Below, in pieces: positions 36,076 through 47,652 of a stretch of 64,000 nt of DNA. The position numbers were made by a program, and so were the translations under genes. The stretch spans positions 5,908,399 to 5,972,398 of the forward strand of contig NC_135567.1 of assembly GCF_964340395.1 (NCBI RefSeq). Reading direction: 5' to 3'. Each line of letters begins with the position of its first letter. Position 1 is the first letter of the stretch. Source of the stretch: Glandiceps talaboti (Eukaryota; Hemichordata; Enteropneusta; Spengelidae). The notes under the pieces were generated by a model, which was not told the origin of the DNA, did no database searches, and saw nothing but the letters and a program-made list of their open reading frames with translations.

Positions 36076-36195
36076 GGCCCGAGTACGAGTAAAGAGACAA
36101 GTTTACAGAGTGTATATATAACGAATTACCAGAATTACGCACGGAGGCAGAACGACTAAACTACTACTGTGGTAGAAAACCCCTATAATGCTTAC

Positions 36196-36296
36196 AAAAC
36201 TGCCGCATATAAAAAGGATTCTGGGTAATTCATGCAAATACGGGAAATTCGATCTGTTGTACGGAGCACTAGCTTCTGGGTCTTGCTTTTCAGCAT
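36196..36296 (-). CDS. candidate first coding exon upstream of 33356-33449
   Basis: On the minus strand, AAAAAATGC gives an ATG with A at -3 at 36296. The frame reads MLKSKTQKLVLRTTDRIS, RICMNYPESFLYAAV and then a donor, TT|GTAAGC. The two overhanging bases fit the entry phase of exon 33449-33356. An overlapping longer frame in another phase (36103-36321) has no in-frame ATG near its start. The surrounding region (36.06-36.9 kb) is unique and CpG-containing between satellite blocks, as expected of a promoter. The match is phase-based, so confidence is limited. Confidence 0.35.
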
Positions 36297-36590
36297 TTTT
36301 TCTGTACTCCGAGAAACACACAGGTCATAAATCATGCACGAATTGTTTGTGAATGTCGTAGGATGGTAACTTGATACACATATTAGTTGAAAATCAATCA
36401 GTTTGTTTCATAGAACGTAAACAAAACTTTCAAAATGGGACAAATGCGCCTGCAAACGGCCGTCAATAAAGCGTTAGATTTTGTGTCCCTCAGAATTATT
36501 CAAATATGCGACATTTCCATGTGGTGTTTACTCCCATGATAACAGCTGCCTTCTCCCACTTATGATATATCATACCAATAGCAAACTCTC

Positions 36591-36854
36591 ATGGCGAGAA
36601 ATGCATGTTGTTCTAAAATTAATGTATTATTATTTTTATTACAGTCTACTACATACGTAACGGCACGTGATCTTGTCAACGAGTGGTTATGTGATGAGCC
36701 GATCGTTCAATCATATTGGCAACTTTTACAGGCATCGCAGGAATTTTCAGGACGGCAACTTACTGACGTTACCAGCATGCAAAGACGCTCACAGCTACAG
36801 GTGTATTTGAGATATCCAAGGGCCAAGAGATGTTGTTTATTGGTAAACACGTGA
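36591..36854 (+). CDS. possible small plus-strand ORF or exon, unrecognised (87 aa)
   Basis: The frame starts MARNACCSKINV. TTATTTTTATTACAG at 36629-36643 looks like a splice acceptor, after which the frame reads YVTARDLVNEWLCDEPIV, QSYWQLLQASQEFSG and VYLRYPRAKRCCLL to a TGA; a donor-like G|GTAAAC falls just before the end. Codon usage is mixed and CpG-rich, unlike the surrounding AT-rich noise. It diverges from the minus-strand exon at 36296, so a shared bidirectional promoter is conceivable. No domain recognised. Confidence 0.28.
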   Translation: MARNACCSKINVLLFLLQSTTYVTARDLVNEWLCDEPIVQSYWQLLQASQEFSGRQLTDVTSMQRRSQLQVYLRYPRAKRCCLLVNT

Positions 36855-37756
36855 ACATAAAACCGTAATTCCTGTTACGCATGTGTGTAGCTGTGTAAAA
36901 CTCGAGTTGCACTGTACTGTTTAGTCTCTTGGACAATTCCTATATCACCATGGATACTATCAAGGTGGCACATATGCAATATTGTTTACTCGTCTAGAAG
37001 AACAAATAAGGTCTACATGCCTAGCTTATCAGAGTAGTTTAATCAATGATTCATTTTGAAACATTACAGTTTCAATACTTTACCTATGTAAATATTAGTT
37101 ATAGTTGAATAAAGTTCAGTAGTAGCTGGCTTGCTTGGTAACAGACTTCTGGTGCGTCTTTCCCTCTTTTATAAACCAATCCCTCACAAACATGTCATTG
37201 TCGAAGTTGACATGGGTTCAATCAATGTTATGCACTGTTTGTTATTAGTCTGATAAGCCTTAGCGTGTAACCGATATGTGTGAAATGCACAGATAGGGAA
37301 TGTTTCTATTTTCAAGTGGTGTTCAAACGCCAGTGAGTCACCACAATGAGGTAAACGTATAGGGGATTCCCCTTCTCAGTCCCCGCTTTATGAATATTAA
37401 TGAGTTTTTACACAACATCAAAGTGTGAGGGCAGAAATCCATTCTGAAGGTGACAATGGTGACCTCACAATTCTCGTGACTCCTGACTCAACAAACATAA
37501 TAGTTGAACTACACTAATATTAGTATACATACTAAACTGTTATGAAGGAAAGATAATGTAGTAAATCACTCCGAGATATGGAGATTGAAAAGTACAAAAC
37601 ATTCTTACATATCACAATTTATTGCACATCTGAATTTTCTGCACACATAATAGTTACACTGCACTAACTTTAACAGCAATCAATTCAACGGCCTTCGGAA
37701 TAAAGACTGGCATACACTATAGACCCTCAATATATAAGCATACACACAATTTGCAC
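36855..37756. other. unique sequence, no gene seen
   Basis: Non-repetitive sequence between the CpG-containing island and the second satellite block. No coding-like frame. Confidence 0.4.
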
Positions 37757-40395
37757 TACATACTACTACATACTGGCTTTGTATTTATAGCACTACATAC
37801 TACTAAACACTGGCTTTGTATTCATAGCACTACATACTACTACGTACATACTGGCTTTGTATTCATATCACTACACACTACTACATATACTGGCTTTGTA
37901 TTCATATCACTACATACTATAGTCTTGCTGCTAGACGTTCGGGCTTTCTTTCGATGCTATAACTATAAGCGAACGAAGTTCGCATGTGAGGGCCTCGATA
38001 GCGTTGTTCGGCTGTGTGTCGGATTTTATCGGAAGAACTTCCGAGGGCTAGCTGATAGACTATACATACTACTACATAATGGCTTTGTATTCATAGCACT
38101 ACTTACTACTACATACTGACTTTGTATTCATATCACTACATACTACAACATACTGGCTTTGTAATCATATCACTACACACTACTACATACTGGATTAGTA
38201 TTCATAGCACTACATACTACTTCATTCTGGCTTTGTATTCATATAACACTACATACTACTCCATACTGGCGTTGTAATCATCTCACTGCATACTACACAC
38301 TGGATTTGTATTCATATCACTACATACTACTGCATACCGGTTTGTATTCATATCACTACATACTACTACATACTGGCTTTGTATTCATAGCACTACATAC
38401 TACTACATACTGTCTTTGTATTCATAGCTCTCCAGACCGACTTTGTATTCATATCACTATATACTACAAGCATACACACAATTTGCAATACATACTACTA
38501 CATACTGGCTTTGTATTTATAGCACTACATACTACTACATACTGGCTTTGTATTCATATCACTACATACTACTGCATACTGGCTTTGTATTCATAGCACT
38601 ACTTACTACTACATACTGGCATTGTAATCATATCACTACATACTACTACATACCGGCTTTGTATTCATAACACTACATACTACTACATACTGGCTTTGTA
38701 TTCATATCACTACATACTACTACACACTGGCTTTATATTCATATCACTACATACTACTACATACTGTCTTTGTATTCATAGCACTTAGCACATACTACTA
38801 CATACTGGCTTTGTATTCATATCACTACATACTACTCCATATTGGCGTTGTAATCATATCACTACATACTACTACACACTGGCTTTGCATTCATATCACT
38901 ACATACTACTACATACTGGCTTTGTATTCATAGCACTACATACTACTGCACACTGGCTTTGTATTCATATCACTACATACTACTACATACTGGATTTGTA
39001 TTCATAGCACTACATACTACTACATACTGGCTTTATATTCATAGCACTACACACTACTGCACACTGGCTTTGTATTCATATCACTACATACTACTACATA
39101 CTGGCTTTATATTCATAGCACTACATACTACTACATACTGGCTTTATATTCATAGCACTACACACTACTGCACACTGGCTTTGTATTCATATCACTATAT
39201 ACTACTGCACACTGGCTTTGTATTCATAGCACTATATACTACTGCACACTGGCTTTATATTCATAGCACTACATACTACTACATACTTTGTATTCATAGC
39301 ACTACATACTACTACATACTGGCTTTGTATCCATATCACTACATACTACTACATATTGGCGTTGTAATCATATCACTACATACTACTACACACTGGCTTT
39401 GTATTCATATCACTACATACTACTCCATACCGGCGTTGTAATCATATCACTGTATACTACTACACACTGGATTTGTATTCATATCACTACATACTACTAC
39501 ACACTGGCGTTGTAATCATATCACTACATACTACTACACACTGGATTTGTATTCATATCACTACATACTACTCCATACTGGCGTTGTAATCATATCACTA
39601 CATACTACTACACACTGGATTTGTATTCATATCACTACATACTACTGCATACTGGTTTGTATTCATATCACTACATACTACTACATACTGTCTTTGTATT
39701 CATAGCACTACATACTACTACATACTGGCTTTGTATTCATATCACTACACACTGGCTTTGTATTCATAGCACTACATACTACTGCATACTGGTTTGTATT
39801 CATAGCACTACATACTACTACATACTGTCTTTGTATTCATAGCACTACATACTACTACATACTGGCTTTATATTCATGGCACTTCACACTACTGCACACT
39901 GGCTTTGTATTCATAGCACTACATACTACTACACACTGGCTTTGTATTCATAGCACTACACACTACTGCACACTGGCTTTGTATTCATAACACTACATAC
40001 TACTACATACTTTGTATTCATAGCACTACATACTACTACATACTGGCTTTGTATTCATATCACTACATACTACTGCACACTGGCTTTGTATTCATAGCAC
40101 TACATACTACTTCATACTGGCTGTATATTCATAGCACTACATACTACTACATACTGTCTTTGTATTCATAGCACTACATACTACTACATACTTTGTATTC
40201 AAAGCACTACATACTACTACATACTGGCTTTGTATTCATATCACTACATACTACTACATACTGGCTTTGTATTCATATCACTACATACTACTACACACTG
40301 GCTTTGTATTCATATCACTACACATTACTACATACTGGCTTTGTATTCTTAGCACTACACACTACTGCACACTGGCTTTGTATTCATAGCACTAC
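37757..40395. repeat. 37-bp satellite, right block
   Basis: Same family as 34676-36075. It is more heterogeneous, with TTCATATCAC alternating with TTCATAGCAC, and CTGGCGTTGTAATCAT units recurring in groups. One 143-bp MITE (37920-38062) has inserted. Tyr/His/Leu-rich frames are repeat by-products. Confidence 0.96.
37920..38062. mobile_element. 143-bp MITE inserted in the satellite
   Basis: The boundaries are sharp because the satellite consensus resumes on both sides. The ends are inverted (TATAGTC…GACTATA), consistent with a TA duplication. The interior is CpG-rich (GCGAACGAAGTTCGC, ATCGGAAGAACTTCCGA), with small internal palindromes unlike the AT-rich host repeat. Confidence 0.7.
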
Positions 40396-42641
40396 AGCTG
40401 AGTTTGTCATTTGAAACCCCAATAACTCTTTGTTTTTTTAAATTAAAATGGATTTATTAGGGAGAGATCAGTTTTCACGGCTAGGGGGGGGGGGGGCACC
40501 TCATTTTGGGACTCAATGAAGGGGGTGGATCATCATTTTTACAAAGTGAATAACAAGTGGGGGGTTCACCTTATTGTCAACAACTAAACGAAATCATGAG
40601 CCATGCTGCTGTACTAAAATTTCCATACACGTGATAAAATAAATAAAATATACTAGCATATAGAAGCTGTGTGTGAATTGTTTGACTGAATTTAGTGTTC
40701 GGCTATAGTTTAACTTAATAAACAACAAATTGATGTATCTTCCAAATAAGTTGTATTTTTTCACATGTATACATATATTTCCATACATGCCCATAGTACC
40801 TCTATATAGTAACCTATGACCTTGACGTTACTGACCAATGTAACTAAACATTGTACAAAAAGGTCAGAGAGGTCACACCTAATAGCTTTGGATCCCTGCC
40901 ATTTATTTCATTATTTGTTTGGATTTGTTTACTTAATTTATTGTGCAGCTATAGTTTAACTTACCTAACAACATATTGATGCTATTTCCTCAAATGTTGT
41001 ATTTCTTTGTATTAATAAATATATTCATATATGTACCCATGGTACCTGTATATGGTGACCTCTGACCTTTGACATCTACATGTATCTTTAAAATCTAAAC
41101 AAAAAATTATATTGTAAAGTACTGAAAATAGCCAGTTTTAAACAAACAAAGGTTTGCAAAGAAATGTGAAAATGACAAAACAATTGAACTATGCTGTTTG
41201 TGGCATATACACTAAGAGCACTGAATTTTTTACTGACCAATGCAACTGCGCCCCCAGTGGCAAGATTTACTGTAACAGTTCTTTTTGGTCGAAATTTGTC
41301 AATTCTAGGAAAATAATTTCTGTTTCGTAACTTTTGGGAGTTTTTCGACCAAATTCAATGAGTGTGTTTATGGTGTCATGTCTGATAACATATTGAGTCA
41401 TTATGTTTGGAAAATGTTGCATCATTTTTTAATTGTTGATTTTTTATATACTCCTTATTAATTTTTTAGTTTTACCAATTCTCTCCCATTTTTTTCAAAG
41501 ATTACATTTTTAGAAAGTCTATACCATTAGCTTTCAGCAAACATATAGTTTGCGTGTATATGATTTAGTAGTACAAGAAAACAGGCCTACAGAATGTATA
41601 CAAAAAAACAACTGAAAAAGCTATGAGAACTTCACCACAGAGGGCAGTATATTTTGATAAAAAACTGGTTTTTCTCATATTCCTTGATGGAATTTCTTGA
41701 TGAAATTTTCAGAATATATTATTCAATAATAAATGCATCCTGTCATACAAAAACTTTTCCAGAGCACACCTAATATTTATGATAATTAAATGTTTAAATT
41801 AACACTAACCCAATACATAGGTTATACATGTAGAAATTGATACAAATTAATTAATTGATAATTGTTTTTTTCTTCCAAGATATACACTAATCTACAAATC
41901 TTTGTATCAGAGGATAGAAAATAAGTATATGTATAACATATTATGATATAAAAGTGTTTGGACCAGTTTACATTTTTGGCAATTATGGTGATTCTAATCT
42001 GGCCACGCCCTTCCATGTATTAGAATAGGGAAAACATGAGTTCGTATGGTGACCACTGACAAATTATTAACACTTTGACTTTGAATATTGTAATTTCTAA
42101 TGTTTATATATGTAGATATGGGGAGCTCAAAATAGATTTCATTATGAACATAGCTATCTTGTAACCATGGTAATTTAATGTCCAAATTGACCTTATAATA
42201 CCTGCCATGCAAGAAAACCACATTCATTTCGGTGATAGATGCACACACAGTGATAGCCCTTATTAGTACTTAATAAGATCCTAGGAACAAAATGAAACTT
42301 GTTTTGAATATTACATGATATAAAGTAATACCATCGAAAATCATTAAGTAAACAAACAAATAATAACAATTTGGCAGGGGTCAAAACATTTGTATATATT
42401 CAGGCCATAGATTTGTGTAGCTGTACATATTGGGCAACACTTGGGTCAATTATACCACCTTACTTATATCAATAATGAAACCCTAGCACAAAAGTAAAAC
42501 CTCTTTTGAATAGTTCATGAGTCAAGATATTACCATTAGAACGTATTAAGTAAACATAGAAAAAAGAATAATTTGGGAGGGGCCACAACATTTGCATATA
42601 TTCTGTATTATGTGTATCTGTATATTAGGCAAAACATAGGT
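40396..42641. other. no gene seen; low-copy repeats
   Basis: Contains a poly-G tract (40485), paired paragraphs built on TAGTTTAACTTA…AACAACA…TTGATG (40705 and 40945), TTTGGTCGAAATTTGTC, and degenerate repeats around TTTAGCATATATTCAGG-like sequence (42390 and 42590). CCACAGAGGGCAGTA (41630) and GCGCCCCCAGTGGCAAG (41248, inverse sense) loosely resemble CTCF sites. Confidence 0.4.
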
Positions 42642-43381
42642 CTTTTTAGCACAACAGATCTGATAAGGTTCAGAAGTATGGCAAAAAAGTGTATATGTCT
42701 GTCTGTCTGTCTGTCTGTCTGCCTGTCTGCATGTGTGTGTGCATGTGTGTGTGTGCGTGCATGCGTGCATGCATGTGTATGTGTGTATGTATGTATGTAT
42801 GTATGTATGTCTGTCTGTCTGCATGTATGCGTGTGTGTATATGTATGTATATATGCATGCATACATGCATGTGTGTGTATGTATGTATGTATGTATGTAT
42901 GTATGTATGTATGTATGTATGTATGCATGCATGCATGTGTGTGTATGTATGTATGTATGTATGTATGTATGTATGTATGCATGTACGTACATATGTATGT
43001 ATGTGTGTATGTTTGTCTGCATGTGTGTGCATGTAAGCGTGTGTGTGTGTGTATGTATGTATGTATGTATGTGTGTATGTATGTATGTATGTATGTATGT
43101 GTGTGTGTGTGGATGGATGTATGTATGTATGTATGCATGTGTGTGTATGTATGTATGTATGTATGTATGTATGTATGTATGTATGTATGTATGTATGCAT
43201 GTACGTACATATGTATGTATGTGTGTATGTTTGTCTGTCTGCATGTGTGTGCATGTAAGCGTGTGTGTGTGTATGTATGTATGTATGTATGTGTGTATGT
43301 ATGTATGTATGTATGTATGTATGTATGTGTGTGTGTGTGGATGGATGTATGTATGTATGTATGTATGTATGTATGTATGTA

Positions 43382-43412
<31 letters not shown>

Positions 43413-43500
43413 ATGTATGTAAGTAATGAAGTATGCATCAGTCTGTCTGTCTTTGGACACGATACCTCAAAAACCACTGCATATATAAAAATGATATTTG
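42642..43500 (-). mobile_element. (CA)n-family copy with a hugely expanded microsatellite
   Basis: TTTTTAGCACAACAGATCTG at 42648 is the family end in minus orientation, followed by AAGGTTCAGAAGTATGGCAA. The short CA/CAGA tract of other copies is replaced here by (TGTC)n, then (ATGT)n and (GT)n up to about 43436. Within it, a block of about 220 bp (ATGCATGTACGTACATATGT … GTGTGGATGGATG) is duplicated (about 42978 and 43197). Long frames on both strands are artefacts. Confidence 0.8.
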
Positions 43501-44101
43501 CTTGACATCTTCCATATGGTAATCACAAGAACTGATTAGATTTTGGTAATATTAATGAGCGGGCATTTGCATAAGCGATGTTTTTTTGGTTTTTTTTAGA
43601 AATTAGGCTTTCTGCAAATTAAACATGATTTTGTACATGCATTATCCATAACAAAGGACATATGTTGCATATAGTTTGTTGATGTAAATTATAGTTTTAA
43701 AATGAATAATTTGCATAATTAATGATTTGTAGAAATTAGGCTATATCTTATGTGAATGCAAACGTCAATATTTGGTACAACAACCATAACAAAAGCACAC
43801 ATGTTTAAAAAGCAAGTTGGAACAGTCTTTAGTTCTAATGAGTAATTTGCATAATTAATGATGTTCAGTAATTAAGCCATATCTAAAGAACGCACACATC
43901 AATTCCACAACATTTAGTACATACACTAACCATATTAAGCAAAGTTTGTTGGCATAATATTTGGTTTCAATGGGTATTCTACATAATTAATGATATTTGG
44001 TAATACGGCGTATTCCGGTTATCGAACTTCCGGTTGTTTCGCAGGAAAGTATCGCGAGAGGGCGCACCATATCTGACAAAGTGAGGGCCAGAATTTTCGT
44101 C

Positions 44102-44464
44102 ATGGCATCTAATAGTATGGCGATGTATGAAGCTGTCAACAAAATGGGCGTGAAAGAACTCCGTGCATTCATAAAAGAGTAGAAAATTACTACTTCTAAA
44201 TCTACTAGATATCGCCAGAAATGCTGTCAACCTTGGTCTTGAAACACTAGAAAATGATAATTTTCTGAGAGAACGGAAGAGGAGACGAATAGTGGATGTC
44301 AAGCATCAAAAGATAGAACTAATCGACAGCGGAAACATTGGAAGTTGGACGGAGGACCTTCGAAATATACCCGATGTAGACATGATAAACATATTTCTTT
44401 ACCTTACTGGTGTCTGTTGCTTGACAAAAGAACGATTAGAAAATTACAAATCTGACAACAGCTT
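44102..44464 (+). pseudogene. captured SAP-domain gene fragment, frameshifted and MITE-interrupted
   Basis: From the ATG at 44102: MASNSMAMYEAVNKMGVKEL, then RAFIKE and TAG (44180). In the next frame the sequence continues LLDIARNAVNLGLETLE, NDNFLRERKRRR, then KIELIDSGNIGSWTEDL, RNIPDVDMINIFLYLTG, VCCLTKERLENYKSDNSF. The first part has the SAP-helix pattern (V.ELR.F….K..LL..AR.AV.LG). In known invertebrate proteins this arrangement precedes SWIM/YqaJ regions, and none of those is present here. At 44466 a MITE with a 9-bp duplication cuts the frame. After it, a 60-codon frame reads QLPATVIAILRVRS, HVYIVTDVDAYLGLSC and more, in a different phase. It is a dead fragment carried by the transposon. 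Confidence 0.5.
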
Positions 44465-44465
44465 C

Positions 44466-44707
44466 CAATCTGATTAAAATCCGATGTAGATGTTGGCTGA
44501 TCGTTCATTGCTATTTTACCTTCGTTATTTTGCCTGAATTGACCTTCTTGGTGCATGTTTACATTTTTTAGCTTGCCTGATCGCCTCCTCTACGATCAGG
44601 CTAAAAAATGTAAACATGTACCAAGAAAAATAATATCAGGCAAAATAACGAAGGTAAAATAGCAATGAACGATTAGCCGACATCTACATCGGGTTTTAAT
44701 CAGATTG
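44466..44707. mobile_element. 242-bp foldback MITE, copy 1, 9-bp target duplication
   Basis: The ends CAATCTGATTAAAATCCGAT and its inverse continue as near-perfect inverted repeats of about 110 bp (GCCTGAATTGACC, TTGCTATTTTACCTTCG). The target AACAGCTTC is duplicated exactly (44457-44465 and 44708-44716). Long inverted repeats with a 9-bp duplication are typical of Mutator-like foldback elements. Confidence 0.9.
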
Positions 44708-45119
44708 AACAGCTTCCAGCTACAGTCATTGCAATATTGAGAGTTCGGTCGACAATTACCAAGCCACATGTTTATATTGTAACTGATGTCGACGCATACT
44801 TAGGCCTTTCTTGTTTATTAGAACAGTGGTGTAGCACCACGGGTGAAATCATAAAACTTTGTCCGGAAAAAAACATTTCATGTACTGGTTATAAGTTGGC
44901 ATAAACATATTTGTATTGATATACTCATCTTTACTATCACACTTTGGTTAGCTTGCTATTCTTCATTCAGGACCATCAGTGTATAAAAAAAACCATTGAA
45001 GTCGGCAACGAATCATAAATATTGTTATTGTGATTGATGTACCACACCGCCCACCCCTTCAATGAATCGGCCTTCCATGTAACGTTTACGTGGTTCACTC
45101 ATCATACCATGTCTTATAC

Positions 45120-45342
45120 CGATCTGATTAAAATCCGATGTAGATGTCGGCTGATCGTTCATTGCTATTTTACCCTCGTTATTTTGCCTGAATTGACCTT
45201 CGTGGTACATGTGTACGTTTTTGTCCTGATCGGTAGAGGAGGCGATCAAACATGTACCACGAAGGTCAATTCAGGCACAATAACGAAAGTAAAATAGCAA
45301 TGAACGATTAGCCGACATCTACATCGGATTTTAATCAGATTG
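45120..45342. mobile_element. 223-bp foldback MITE, copy 2
   Basis: Same family as 44466-44707, with ends GATCTGATTAAAATCCGATG and its inverse. The flanks GTCTTATAC (45111-45119) and GTTTTATAC (45343-45351) form a 9-bp duplication with one mismatch. The centre differs from copy 1 (TACGTTTTTGTCCTGATCGG). Confidence 0.9.
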
Positions 45343-46340
45343 GTTTTATACAAGCTGCAATAACTGTAGCGTATATTGTGATTTTGAGGGTTCTTTCCTC
45401 TGTTTTTGTACCTTTTTCCGTTCCGATGTTTGACTGGAAGCAATCGCTACAATTTCTCCAACGGTAACGCAAATGGACGAGGTCACACTGAAAACGTGAG
45501 TGAGATGTCAGTGTACTACCCGTTTCAAAATGTTGCTACTTTTGGGTTTTCCTCACCGTCGAATTGCAGAGCCAAACTTACGCGAAATATTAGGAGAACA
45601 AGAGGTTAATTTGCTATTTCGTTATTTGATGGGCGATAATGCAATATTATAGCGTAAAGTTACGGGGAATGACAGAAAATCTTTAGTCAGTGGTTACGAT
45701 GCCTATAGACTCTATGCTTTGCAACAATGCGCTACAATTCTGGCCCTCACTTCCGGTTCTAAAACAGCGCCCCTAGTGGCCAAACAATCATATCTTTTAT
45801 CTTTTCGGGGCTTCTTCGATAACCGGAATACGGCGTATTAAGACATACCTATAGAATGCACCCTTCAAAGTTTATGTCCTTTGATATATCAACCATAACA
45901 ATGCACATATATCCTATAAAGCCTGTTGACATAGCTTTCATTTTTTAATGAGTAATTTCCATAATGAATGATTTTTGGTGATTAGTTTATATCTTAAAAA
46001 TGCAAACTTCAAATTTCATTTAACTTGATACAGCCATCAACCATAACAATCACATGTGTTTGAAGTATATTTGATGTAGTTTTTCATTGTGATATTTAAT
46101 TTGCATAACTAATCATTTTTGATAATTATGCAACATATTTAGAATGCAAGCTATAAATTTAAGATATTTTAGGACATGTATTGATGATAAAAATGTGCAT
46201 GTCTTGGTGTGTCCTTTAAAGCTTGTTGATGTAGCTTATAATCTTAATGATAATTTGCATAATTTAAGAAGTTAGATAATTAGGAAATATATTAACTGTG
46301 TAAACTCTAAATTTCATATAGTTTCATATTACTTTTTTTC

Positions 46341-47652
46341 CCAATTAGTACATCATCTATAATACCAATAGCCCAGAATTTTGCATGCCAATATTTTGTT
46401 TAGGAAAAAATGTAAAAACCTTTATGGGTTCTCCCAGCATACAAAGTAGGTTTAATAGTCGACTTCCGGTTCTCCCAGCATGCAAAGTAGGTTCAATTGT
46501 TGATTGGGTGTACCGATATACACCCAAACCCAATAAGAAGGTGCAATTCAGGGTTTGAAATTATGAAAATTAAAGTTCATGGAAGCAAGACAAGTTTTAC
46601 TGATTTTTAAAGTCGTGTATCTGTACAACATTAATCCAAAGCGATTTCAAGTTAAGTGTTATAGATTTTTTTTAAATGAGTCCAATGTAAACCACTGTAA
46701 AGGGTGTCAAATAACTATCTGAAATGTACGTTACATCTGGGAAGACCACAATATACATGGAATTATACAATAAAGCTTTTGTAATTTTACGATGTTACCT
46801 TATGTGTATTTTAACTGAATCTCATTTTATGTGTAAAGCCGTATGATGGCTGTGGTTGAATTTGTATTTCGTAGCAGTACTGGTCATATGTTATATGTGA
46901 TATTATGATTATTAGGAATTTTGTGGCATCGGGTGCATCAAGCGTCTGCCATTAGGTGTATGTAAGTGACATGTCGTTTCATTTCAAATCGTTTTACTTA
47001 ACATAGTAACTCAATATCTACTAAACCGATGTACCATAGTTGAAAGTGCAAACCCCTTTAGAAAACGAATTGTTTGTTCAAATTTATCACCATTGAGTAT
47101 GTAACGTACATTTCAACTGTAAGAACTGAAAACCTTTTATATTTTCCAAGATTAGAGACGTCATTAGAAAAACCTTTTATTTGACATTTGTGTTGACAAC
47201 TTGACATAACATACGTTTACGAAGACCATGTACTGAAAACGACCCCATGAAAACCCCATTATTACCCCATGATAACCACATTATAGTATATTTTGCGCAT
47301 GCGCAGATGATTTTCAAAAGAAAAATCAAAACGGTCTGTTTTTTTCAGAAAAAGTAAACTTTTTAGATTAAAATGTTAAAGTAACGACTGTCCATTTTAC
47401 ATATCATAATCTCAAAATCGCATTTTTGACACTTAATTTTGTCTTTTAACGAACACTGAACATATAAACACGGCAACGGACATTTCCTTGAGAATCCTTA
47501 GTCTGTTTCATGAAACTTTGTTTGTGGAATGTACTGTTTATATTGATCATAACTGCTGTAATATGAATATATAAAATGTAAACACAATGCTAAACGTCGC
47601 CTAAAGTCCGTATAATGTTATATCAAACAATTCACATATCGGCAGAATTTAT
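46341..47652. other. no gene seen
   Basis: Unique AT-rich sequence. A 48-bp direct repeat (TTCTCCCAGCAT(A/G)CAAAGT) lies at 46430-46495. No coding-like frames. Confidence 0.4.

Larger units (their letters stand above)
44001..45840. mobile_element. 1.84-kb TIR element with captured coding sequence
   Basis: The termini are perfect 26-bp inverted repeats: left begins TAATACGGCGTATTCCGGTT and right ends AACCGGAATACGGCGTATTA. The terminus is itself palindromic (AATACGGCGTATT). A second inverted pair, AAGTGAGGGCCAGAATT, lies about 80-100 bp inside. TA flanks the ends if the terminus is read as ATACGG, consistent with a 2-bp duplication. It carries a SAP-like gene fragment and two foldback MITEs. 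No transposase frame is present. Confidence 0.82.
43550..46340. repeat. degenerate tandem array of about 130 bp, split by a transposon
   Basis: Units share TTTGCATAATTAATGAT, a TTAGGC/TTAAGCCATATCT motif, AACCATAACAA and CATATGTTG/CACATGT. Three units lie left of 44001 and three to four right of 45840. The spacing resumes across the 1.84-kb insertion. Confidence 0.65.

Noticed and set aside
42546-43505. His/Thr/Tyr and Cys/Met/Tyr-rich frames of up to 310 codons
   Set aside because: Translations of the (ATGT)n microsatellite.
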